NCBI GenBank assembly: GCA_003131925.1
Contig: PKWC01000051.1
Span: forward strand, 16,074 to 23,213
DNA: 7,140 nucleotides
Reading direction: 5' to 3'
Source: Alphaproteobacteria bacterium
GTDB lineage: Bacteria; Pseudomonadota; Alphaproteobacteria; Micropepsales; Micropepsaceae
Both the position numbers and the translations under genes were made by a program. Positions 1 through 5,954 of this stretch are shown here, in pieces (position 1 is the stretch's first letter; each line of letters starts with the position of its first letter). The notes beneath the pieces are model-generated. The model worked only from the letters and a program-made list of their open reading frames with translations, was not told the DNA's origin and did not search any database.

Positions 1-98
1 TATCTGCCGGGCGCCGCTCAAAGTAGCTTGGGCGATTTCTTTGCGCCCTCATCGAGAGAGGATGGCTTGAGACAAATCGACTCTGGCTCCTTTTTCCC
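1..98 (+). repeat. Left, internally deleted copy of short inverted-end element (runs off window edge)
   Basis: Bases 1-69 match 1649-1717 with three mismatches, and bases 67-98 match 1811-1842 exactly. This copy therefore lacks 96 bases that are present in the right copy. The deletion junction falls at a TTG shared by both sides, as expected for a short-homology deletion. The right end (GACTCTGGCTCCTTTT and following CCC) is preserved. By alignment the left inverted end would lie in the 24 bases just before this window. The two copies are in direct orientation and bracket the GloVer-repeat gene. No coding capacity is evident. Confidence 0.8.
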
Positions 99-118
99 GG
101 CTCGACGCGGCTCGACGA
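99..118 (+). repeat. 10-bp tandem duplication beside element end
   Basis: GGCTCGACGC is followed directly by GGCTCGACGA, a 10-bp unit repeated twice with one mismatch. It abuts the right end of the left element copy. It may be slippage or a junction scar. The rest of 119-245 shows no convincing promoter or gene apart from the translation start of the next gene. Confidence 0.5.
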
Positions 119-245
119 GAACGGCCGCTCCGGCTTCCGCGTATCTCAGAAATGGAGTATTTTCCGCGTCAACTTGGGGTTATCCGGGGAATGTCGGCTG
201 GTTTCGCTTTTATGACCAGTAAGCGAAGGAATGGAGATCGCGGCA

Positions 246-1460
246 ATGGACACAAGACAGCAATGGATTTCAAGGGCTCGTATTGGAGCGGCGCGTGCCG
301 GTCTGGCGTTGATGGCCGTCCCGGTCTTGGGCCTGGACGTGGCCCAGCCGGCGCAAGCGCGCGGTTTGACTGTGCTTTATAACTTCGCGGGATCGTCCGA
401 TGGGGGCGATCCTTTCGCGAGTCTGATCCGTGACTCTGCGGGGAATCTCTATGGCACCGCCGATTACGGTGGGACCGCGTTTGCCGGAGCTGTTTTCAAA
501 GTTGCACCCAACGGAATCGAAACAGTGCTGTACAGCTTCAGCGGTGGTGCCGATGGCGCACAACCGTTTTCCGCACTGGTGCGCGACAAGGCCGGCAATC
601 TATACGGCACGACAACCATGGGCGGCAGTGCGAATGCTGGCGTGGTGTTCAAGCTCGATCCCGGAGGTACCGAAACCGTATTGCACAATTTCATCGGAGG
701 AACAGACGGAACTACGCCGACGGGAGGTTTGCTTGAGGACACGGCGGGCCAATTCTATGGCACCGCCTCGCAAGGTGGAACATCAAACGCGGGCGTGCTG
801 TTCAAGATAGGCGCGACGGGGAAATACAGCATTCTGCACACCTTCACAGGCGCGACGAATGACGGGAAGTATCCTACGTATACGAGCCTTCTGATGGATT
901 CCAAGGGAGCCCTCTATGGCGTGACTGAAGAGGGCGGCGCCGCCAATGGCGGGATCCTGTACAAGTTCAGTACGACGGGAAAGCTGACCATTCTGCACAG
1001 CTTCATGGGAGGAACGACCGACGGCTGCAACGTTCTGGGAACTCCGTTCATCGACGGGAACGGAAACTTTTACGGCACGACATCGTCTTGCGGCACTTCG
1101 AGTCTGGGCACGGTCTGGAAAGTGAGTGCGAACGGGAATGAGACAGTGCTGCATAGCTTTGCCGGCGGAACGACCGATGGGGAGTACCCGCTGGCCGGCG
1201 TCATCGTGGACCCAAGCGGCGATATCTACGGGAACACGGAGACGGGCGGCGCGTCCAACGTTGGAACGGTGTACGGGATCAGCGCGAATGGAACGTTCAC
1301 CCTCGTGCATAGCTTCGACGGGACCGACGGCAAATATCCGTATGGCAGTTTTGTCAGGACCGCCAAGGGCACGCTTTTCGGCTCAACCCAGAATGGCGGC
1401 ACGATCGGCTACGGAACAGTTTGGAAGATGAGGAAGGCGGCGGCGCGACAAGGAGAGTAG
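246..1460 (+). CDS. Exported GloVer (Gloeo_Verruco) tandem-repeat protein
   Basis: This 404-residue protein has seven consecutive repeats of about 51 residues from residue 41 onward. Each follows the pattern TVLxSF...GG.DG..P...L..D..GN.YGTT..GG....G.VFK, the signature of the GloVer/Gloeo_Verruco family (TIGR03803-like). I start at 246 rather than the in-frame ATG at 231, because GGAG at 233-236 then sits nine bases upstream and the protein opens with a normal signal peptide: a basic n-region (RQQWISRARIGAARAG), a hydrophobic stretch, and probable cleavage after AQA at residue 38. Seven units suggest a seven-bladed propeller-like fold, which is inference. Family members carry various C-terminal anchors; this one ends at the last repeat with a short basic tail and no visible anchor. 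The only two cysteines both lie in repeat 5, which has lost the usual DG..P proline. The molecular function is unknown; location is probably periplasmic or extracellular. Confidence 0.9.
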   Translation: MDTRQQWISRARIGAARAGLALMAVPVLGLDVAQPAQARGLTVLYNFAGSSDGGDPFASLIRDSAGNLYGTADYGGTAFAGAVFKVAPNGIETVLYSFSGGADGAQPFSALVRDKAGNLYGTTTMGGSANAGVVFKLDPGGTETVLHNFIGGTDGTTPTGGLLEDTAGQFYGTASQGGTSNAGVLFKIGATGKYSILHTFTGATNDGKYPTYTSLLMDSKGALYGVTEEGGAANGGILYKFSTTGKLTILHSFMGGTTDGCNVLGTPFIDGNGNFYGTTSSCGTSSLGTVWKVSANGNETVLHSFAGGTTDGEYPLAGVIVDPSGDIYGNTETGGASNVGTVYGISANGTFTLVHSFDGTDGKYPYGSFVRTAKGTLFGSTQNGGTIGYGTVWKMRKAAARQGE

Positions 1461-1476
1461 TCGCGGCGTCTGGTAG

Positions 1477-1596
1477 GTTGGCGCGTGGATAGATCGTCTT
1501 CTGGAAAGTCGCGCCGCCAAATTTGTTGCGCTTATCTCGGGCGTAATCGGAATACTTGCGGCTATTGTGGAGTTTGTAGTTCTTCTTCATTCGTAA
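1477..1596 (+). pseudogene. Possible remnant of a small membrane protein (no start codon)
   Basis: This frame reads RLLESRAAKFVALISGVIG and continues ILAAIVEFVVLLHS before a TAA at 1594-1596. That is a basic or amphipathic lead-in followed by about 22 hydrophobic residues, typical of a C-terminal transmembrane segment. In frame it is open only back to a TAG at 1474-1476, and there is no ATG, GTG or TTG in that stretch. It looks like the 3' end of a small gene whose 5' part was lost, possibly when the element at 1625 or the GloVer gene arrived. It could also be chance, since short hydrophobic frames are common. No homologue was recognised. Confidence 0.25.
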
Positions 1597-1624
1597 GCTC
1601 ACTGCGCGAAGCAGGTCGCCTTGA

Positions 1625-1842
1625 GGGAAGAAAAGGAGCCAGAGTCATTATCTGCCGGGCGCCGCTCAAAATAGCTTGGGCGATTTCTCTGCGCCCTCAT
1701 CGCGAGAGGATGGCTTGGGCGGACGGCCGAATACGGAATACGGTGACAGCGGCAACGTTGCTGATGACGCTCAAAGGAGTTGGGGCTGGTCGTGGGGCGG
1801 CTGTTTGGGTTTGAGACAAATCGACTCTGGCTCCTTTTTCCC
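1625..1842. mobile_element. MITE-like non-autonomous element, 218 bp, complete copy
   Basis: The ends are inverted: AAAAGGAGCCAGAGTC at 1631-1646 is the exact reverse complement of 1823-1838. The similarity extends outward through GGGA-type ends at 1625 and 1842 with a 2-base indel. An 8-bp direct repeat, TTGAGGGA, occurs at 1621-1628 and again at 1844-1851, so it may be a target-site duplication, although its left copy overlaps the outermost bases of the inverted end. No transposase is encoded. A hairpin-forming GGGCG...CGCCC lies near 1678-1695, and the palindrome CAACGTTG lies in the segment missing from the left copy. A related, shortened copy at 1-98 supports mobility or amplification. 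Ends of the form AAAAGGxGxCAGAGTC resemble sequences seen beside RAYT-type (REP-associated tyrosine) transposases; that link is from memory and unproven. Confidence 0.65.
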
Positions 1843-1859
1843 ATTGAGGGACTCGGCCG

Positions 1860-2027
1860 ATGGCCCATAAAGCATCGCCAGTGAAGGCAAAGAGTCAAAC
1901 GAGGAGTGGCGCTGGGCAGGCCGAAGATGATGACTTCCCGGAACGCGAAGCAAGGGCGCGTTTCGAGCTCGCCGTTGACGTTGCGGTTGCGACGAGGCCA
2001 AAGCACCGAATACTGAAACGGAAATGA
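1860..2027 (+). CDS. Small ORF of 55 residues, translationally coupled to the next gene
   Basis: An ATG at 1860 opens a 55-codon frame ending in TGA at 2025-2027. The TGA overlaps the ATG of the downstream gene as ATGA, the classic arrangement for coupled translation. A good ribosome binding site, GAGGGA (1846-1851), lies eight bases upstream; it is also the right copy of the 8-bp repeat flanking the mobile element. The product starts MAHKASPVKAKSQTRSGAG, then has an acidic patch (AEDDDFPERE) and a helical ARARFELAVDVAVATRPKHR segment with a basic tail. Such E.EARxRFE.AV..A helices recur in small proteobacterial proteins of unknown function. There is no signal peptide or membrane segment. The good initiation site and ATGA junction make it more credible than its length suggests. 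Confidence 0.55.
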   Translation: MAHKASPVKAKSQTRSGAGQAEDDDFPEREARARFELAVDVAVATRPKHRILKRK

Positions 2028-2512
2028 AGCGCATTGCCGTCTTCGCCTTCCCCACAGTCGCCATAATCGGGGTCGCAGCTGCTGCCGGCTTTTACCTCGA
2101 TCACGAGTTGAGCAGGCCGGAGTTCATTCTGGCTCTACAGAAGCGCTGCGCCAAGCAAGCCGAACGCGTAGTTGCCGGCAGCGGTTGGAAGCAAAGCGAT
2201 GACCCTGTCAACGGCACCGTCGAGTCGTACACGGACCATTACAACGCCCGTTTGGGCAGATGCTTTATCCTTTTCAAGTTCACAATCAACGACAGGGCGG
2301 ACAAAGAAACCAGAAAATCCTTCAGTTTGAGGGATGCGTTCGAGCAAGCGACTTACGCGGAATACTTCGAATCAGACTTGCCGGGTTTTAACCCGCTGGT
2401 CTCGACGTGCAGCCTTACGATGCCGAACGAAAAGCCTGTTGCCTGTCATTCCAACGAAGAATGGAGCCGGTTAATCAAACCGTACATTGAAACTGGAGCG
2501 CCGGCGCAATAA
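2024..2512 (+). CDS. Exported or membrane-anchored small protein of unknown function
   Basis: This 162-residue protein begins MKRIAVFAFPTVAIIGVAAA, a basic start followed by a hydrophobic segment (about residues 4-23) that is either a signal peptide or an N-terminal anchor. The remainder is soluble, rich in charged and aromatic residues, and has four cysteines after the anchor, at KRC, GRC, STC and VAC. They are suitable for two disulfide bonds in the periplasm. The middle motif ESYTDHYNARLGRCFIL resembles a recurrent YxSHYNxKLxxCF pattern in uncharacterised proteobacterial exported proteins. I recognise the pattern but no assigned function. It follows the 55-residue ORF with an ATGA overlap and has only a weak ribosome site of its own (ACGGAA immediately upstream), so it probably depends on coupling. 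Confidence 0.8.
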   Translation: MKRIAVFAFPTVAIIGVAAAAGFYLDHELSRPEFILALQKRCAKQAERVVAGSGWKQSDDPVNGTVESYTDHYNARLGRCFILFKFTINDRADKETRKSFSLRDAFEQATYAEYFESDLPGFNPLVSTCSLTMPNEKPVACHSNEEWSRLIKPYIETGAPAQ

Positions 2513-2552
2513 ACAGAATCAGCGGCGCTTGCGCTTTGGCCCATGGTATTTT

Positions 2553-2687
2553 TTATGCCCCGACAGGCTCGCCTTCTCGACAAGTGCGCCGATAGGTCAG
2601 GCGCTTTCCGACGATGCCGCTCACGCTCTTTTCCATGCGGAGCGCATCATCCACTTCAAGCGTTGCGCAATAATACCGGAATACTCT
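2553..2687 (-). other. In-frame open stretch past the TAG stop of the 72-residue gene
   Basis: After the TAG at 2688-2690 the same minus-strand frame stays open for 44 codons to a TAA at 2553-2555. It reads RVFRYYCATLEVDDALRMEK and then SVSGIVGKRLTYRRT before ending EPVGA. Codons from the internal ATG onward favour G/C in the third position, which is slightly gene-like. No ribosome site precedes the internal ATG or GTG. It may be a decayed second small gene, the tail of an ancestral longer protein, or chance. The rest of 2513-2687 shows only a short GCGCTTGCGC palindrome near 2525. Confidence 0.2.
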
Positions 2688-2906
2688 CTAGCTTCCGCTG
2701 CTCGCCAGCAGGCCTGCGATCGCTTCCTTGCCGTCCGCGCTGTGGATCCAGCGTTCGGCGTTTTCCTCCGACTCGAACTGCATAGGAACGCGATGCGGTT
2801 TCGAGCGGCCCGGCGCCGGCACGAGAACTTCGAAAGTGCCCGCGAAGCGCGTGTCCTTGGTCGGCGCGCAGTAGGGGCGCGGCAATTCGTATTTCTTCTT
2901 TTTCAT
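2688..2906 (-). CDS. Small conserved-looking protein of unknown function (72 residues)
   Basis: The protein starts MKKKKYELPRPYCAPTKDTR and continues with FAGTFEVLVPAPGRSKPH, then QFESEENAERWIHSADGKEA. The layout is a basic start, a Pro-rich turn, two probable beta strands, and a helix ending IAGLL. It resembles short hypothetical proteins with a YxLPRPYCxPT start and a QFESExxAExWI motif that I associate with alphaproteobacteria; no function is known to me. AGGA (minus strand, at 2916-2919) lies nine bases before the ATG, supporting this start. There is no signal peptide, and the single Cys at residue 13 makes metal binding unlikely. It lies 126 bases downstream of the helicase on the same strand, but two strong inverted repeats separate them, so it is probably transcribed separately. 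Confidence 0.75.
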   Translation of the reverse strand: MKKKKYELPRPYCAPTKDTRFAGTFEVLVPAPGRSKPHRVPMQFESEENAERWIHSADGKEAIAGLLASSGS

Positions 2907-2934
2907 CGGCGTGGATCCTTGTCTTCGAACTTTA

Positions 2935-2970
2935 GAGCATGATCCGATTATGTTGAATCAGATCATGCTC
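2935..2970. repeat. GAGCATGATC / GATCATGCTC intergenic palindrome
   Basis: Perfect 10-bp arms at 2935-2944 and 2961-2970 are followed inward by a one-base mismatch and a further GATT/AATC pairing, leaving a 6-base loop. Palindromes with these arms are a familiar dispersed intergenic repeat of Rhizobiales genomes. It sits upstream of the 72-residue gene. There is no T-run on either side, so it is better called a repeat than a terminator. Confidence 0.75.
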
Positions 2971-2987
2971 CAGATTCTTTGATTTCC

Positions 2988-3031
2988 GCGCAATTTGCCG
3001 GTGAAGTGCTGCGCACTTCACCCGATTGCGC
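2988..3031 (-). terminator. Long hairpin directly after the helicase stop
   Basis: Inner arms GGTGAAGTGC (3000-3009) and GCACTTCACC (3013-3022) pair perfectly around a 3-base loop. Outer arms GCGCAAT (2988-2994) and ATTGCGC (3025-3031) also pair perfectly, separated from the inner stem by a small asymmetric internal loop. The helicase TAG is at 3033-3035, so the structure starts one base after it. No U-tract follows on the minus-strand RNA, so it may be a processing or stability hairpin, or a repeat, rather than an intrinsic terminator. Confidence 0.5.
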
Positions 3032-3032
3032 T

Positions 3033-4286
<1,254 letters not shown>

Positions 4287-4309
4287 AAATGTTCCTTACA
4301 TGCACGGGA

Positions 4310-4324
4310 GCGCCGGAAAGGCGC
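4310..4324 (-). promoter_or_regulatory. Leader hairpin 1 of the helicase mRNA
   Basis: GCGCC (4310-4314) and GGCGC (4320-4324) form a perfect five-base GC stem. The loop reads TTTCC in the mRNA sense, which is complementary to GGAA in the helicase ribosome binding site about 15 bases downstream. Pairing between loop and binding site is possible but is inference. Confidence 0.45.
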
Positions 4325-4326
4325 TT

Positions 4327-4341
4327 ACGGCAATTTGCCGT
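4327..4341 (-). promoter_or_regulatory. Leader hairpin 2 (perfect 7-bp inverted repeat) of the helicase mRNA
   Basis: ACGGCAA and TTGCCGT flank a single central base. It lies two bases 5' of hairpin 1 in the leader. It could be the DNA operator of a dimeric regulator, since its near-perfect symmetry suits protein binding better than an RNA loop of one base. As RNA it would have to open a few pairs to form a loop. Confidence 0.4.
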
Positions 4342-4462
4342 CTTCCACGCACATTTGGAGCGAACGGTGAGTTGAAAATCTGGCCTTCGCGGTGAACGGC
4401 GCCATAGAGACAGCGCGAGCGGTGCGACCGCGAGGATGTCCCCTATATCGGGAAGAATACCG

Positions 4463-4495
4463 ACAAGTCAACCCACGGATGGCGAGTCAGCTTGA
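4463..4495. repeat. Short dispersed repeat, copy A
   Basis: ACAAGTCAACCCA (4463-4475) and GTCAGCTTGA (4486-4495) are separated by 10 bases. Both blocks recur in the same order at 5913-5925 and 5945-5954 with a 19-base spacer. The 4287-4592 region between divergent genes otherwise holds the helicase leader hairpins and the promoter at 4515; I see no gene in it. Confidence 0.5.
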
Positions 4496-4514
4496 GTTTG
4501 CTGGGCAATTTGGC

Positions 4515-4542
4515 TTGAGGGTTGGAGAAACATGCCTACAAT
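4515..4542 (+). promoter_or_regulatory. Candidate sigma-70 promoter for the exported protein gene
   Basis: TTGAGG (4515-4520) and TACAAT (4537-4542) are separated by 16 bases, four and five matches to the consensus boxes. Transcription from here would begin near 4549 and leave a leader of about 45 bases before the ATG at 4593. This fits the revised start and would exclude the 67 upstream residues of the longer open frame. Confidence 0.35.
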
Positions 4543-4592
4543 TGCACATCAGCTACGGGATGTGCGCAGCTGAAATCGGGCGAAGTTCCGTC

Positions 4593-5513
4593 ATGGCTGC
4601 TTCAGCGCTACGGATGAGTCTTTTCGCCTGCATGGTAGTCGTTGGCGTGCCGTCCCCTTGCTCATCGCAGGAGGCCAAACGAACGCCGGACGCCAGTGCG
4701 GCACCTCCCGAAACCGTAATTGTCACGGGCCACCTTCCAGACCGAGAGCAACGCGACAAGGTTGTATGGAACTTCGTATACGCACACGCGAAATATTCGC
4801 CGAAAATCGATCAGCTTGCACGCTGGAGTACCCCGGTTTGTCCGGAAGTCCGAAATCTCGCGCCATCGTTCGGCACATTCATCAAGAAGCGTATTGAAGC
4901 AATCGCGACAAGCACAGGTGCGCCGACAAAAGAGACCTGCAAAACCAATATTGAAATCATATTCACAAGCCAGCCACAGAAGCTTATGGACGGCGTCGCG
5001 AAGTCAGATCCCAAATTGCTCGGATATCATTTTGTGCACGACATTGCTGCCGCCGCGACCGTAACCCGGTCCATCCAGGCGTGGTACGTGACAGCAACAA
5101 GCAACCGCGTTCGAACGGCGATCGATGACCCTTACCACTCCGCGCCCGGTGGTATCCCCGGCAGCAGGTTGACAAGCGGTCAACTCAGCATGCTCGACCA
5201 CGTCCTGATTGTCGTCGATACGGACAAGGTGGCAGGCTATTCGATAGGGCCGATCGCCGATTATATCGCGATGCTGTCGCTGTCTCAGGCAGAGGCGCCT
5301 GACAACTGTGTCGAGCTTCCCAGCATACTGGATTTGATGTCTTCCGATTGCTCCGATTCGCAAAAACCGGAATCGCTGACCGTTGCCGACAAGGCCTACC
5401 TTGAGGGACTTTATGCAATGGACACGGAAGAAATCGGCTCACTACAGCGCAGTGCGATCTCCGGGCACATCCTGCAGAGCTTTGGAGATGAGCGTCCCCT
5501 AGCGAAGCAGTAA
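4593..5513 (+). CDS. Exported protein of unknown function (306 residues)
   Basis: The frame is open from 4392, but I choose the ATG at 4593. The protein then begins MAASALRMSLFACMVVVGVP, a typical signal peptide, while the 67 residues upstream look non-coding and a promoter-like pair lies inside them. The mature region starts with a low-complexity Ala/Pro linker and then VIVTGHLPDREQRDK. Later landmarks are LARWSTPVCPEVRNL, DHVLIVVDTDKVAGYSIG and IADYIAMLSLSQAE. This order (RW..xVCP, then a V.VDT.KV.G...G.ADY.AM block, then PSIL.L) matches a family of uncharacterised secreted proteins I associate with sphingomonads and relatives. Four mature cysteines (CPE, CKT, CVE, CSD) could form two disulfides. 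There is no lipobox, no catalytic signature and no second membrane segment. The ribosome site is weak (GGGCGAAG). Confidence 0.8.
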   Translation: MAASALRMSLFACMVVVGVPSPCSSQEAKRTPDASAAPPETVIVTGHLPDREQRDKVVWNFVYAHAKYSPKIDQLARWSTPVCPEVRNLAPSFGTFIKKRIEAIATSTGAPTKETCKTNIEIIFTSQPQKLMDGVAKSDPKLLGYHFVHDIAAAATVTRSIQAWYVTATSNRVRTAIDDPYHSAPGGIPGSRLTSGQLSMLDHVLIVVDTDKVAGYSIGPIADYIAMLSLSQAEAPDNCVELPSILDLMSSDCSDSQKPESLTVADKAYLEGLYAMDTEEIGSLQRSAISGHILQSFGDERPLAKQ

Positions 5514-5514
5514 A

Positions 5515-5548
5515 CGGGTCAAAAAACCAGGGAAGCCGAACCGACCCG
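5515..5548. terminator. Weak inverted repeat between convergent genes
   Basis: CGGGTC (5515-5520) and GACCCG (5543-5548) pair across a 22-base loop in the 61-base gap where the plus-strand exported-protein gene and the minus-strand cupin gene end. The run of six A's at 5521-5526 becomes T's in the minus-strand RNA, but it lies inside the loop. It is a weak terminator candidate. Confidence 0.2.
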
Positions 5549-5574
5549 CGCCTGTTGCTATTCAGTTCATCTTG

Positions 5575-5889
5575 TCATTTCGATCGTTCGCCAAAGAAGA
5601 CGACCCATGCGGCAAAATCGTAGGAGAATTTCATAAACCGGTGTTCGATGCCGGCTGGCACGAAAAATACGTCGCCGAGAGCAAAGGCCCTCGTCTCGCT
5701 GCCGCAAACGAAATCGCCCGAACCTGCCGCGACGATGTAGAGTTCATCGCGCGCGTGCGGCGTTTGCGGATCCACTCTCGCCGGGCGGTAGATGCCCACG
5801 TCGAACGACTCCTGATCGAGCAGCCGCATATAATCGGTGTTTTCCTGCGTCAGTCGGCCGACGGCCTCGGCGATGGTGATTTTCAGCAT
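5575..5889 (-). CDS. Small single-domain cupin protein
   Basis: This 104-residue protein is a single cupin barrel. I start at 5889 because AAAGGGGGA lies about five bases upstream; the in-frame ATG at 5916 would add nine residues (MLNFLKGDS) and would place the binding site inside the gene. Cupin motif 1 is DPQTPHARDELYIVAAGSG, with the usual second His and Glu but Thr where the first His of HxH normally stands. Motif 2 is GDVFFVPAGIEHRF with the conserved PxGxxH. The remaining His/Glu/His set could still hold a metal. Sequences of this type (FxVGIYRP.RxDPQTPH.RDELY, then WVVFFG) are common in alphaproteobacteria as stand-alone cupins of unknown substrate. It lies downstream of the three-gene set on the same strand, 56 bases after it, so it may share their transcript. 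Confidence 0.88.
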   Translation of the reverse strand: MLKITIAEAVGRLTQENTDYMRLLDQESFDVGIYRPARVDPQTPHARDELYIVAAGSGDFVCGSETRAFALGDVFFVPAGIEHRFMKFSYDFAAWVVFFGERSK

Positions 5890-5912
5890 GCTGTCCCCCT
5901 TTAGGAAATTCA

Positions 5913-5954
5913 ACAAGTCAACCCATGGCGGAGTCGGTCGATGGGTCAGCTTGA
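5913..5954. repeat. Short dispersed repeat, copy B (imperfect palindrome)
   Basis: CAAGTCAACCCAT and ATGGGTCAGCTTG are inverted with 10 of 13 pairs, flanking a 15-base loop. The two blocks also match copy A at 4463-4495. This copy overlaps the stop of the DUF1801-like gene and precedes the cupin ribosome site, so it could fold in the RNA between the two genes. Confidence 0.5.

Noticed and set aside
1354..1602. Minus-strand frame starting near MKKNYKLHNSRKYSDYARDK
   Set aside because: Its 3' part is antisense to the end of the GloVer gene, and its 5' part covers the hydrophobic plus-strand frame. There is no ribosome site or recognisable family; a fragment of an old gene cannot be fully excluded.
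1599..2006. Minus-strand frames across the element and the 55-residue ORF
   Set aside because: They run through both inverted ends of the element and have low-complexity Arg/Ser/Pro composition. The plus-strand ORF with ribosome site and ATGA overlap explains the region better.
2521..2554. Terminator after the 162-residue gene
   Set aside because: The AGCG/CGCT stem is only four pairs, and the run of T's lies 14 bases away, so it does not meet the usual form.
2487..2942. Plus-strand frame of 151 codons
   Set aside because: It overlaps the minus-strand 72-residue gene, which has a ribosome site and family-like motifs; this frame has neither.
4532..4573. 13-codon leader peptide (MPTIAHQLRDVRS) with GGAG five bases upstream
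   Set aside because: The initiation site looks good, but the best promoter candidate has its -10 box inside it, so it would not be transcribed. The size is too small to support.
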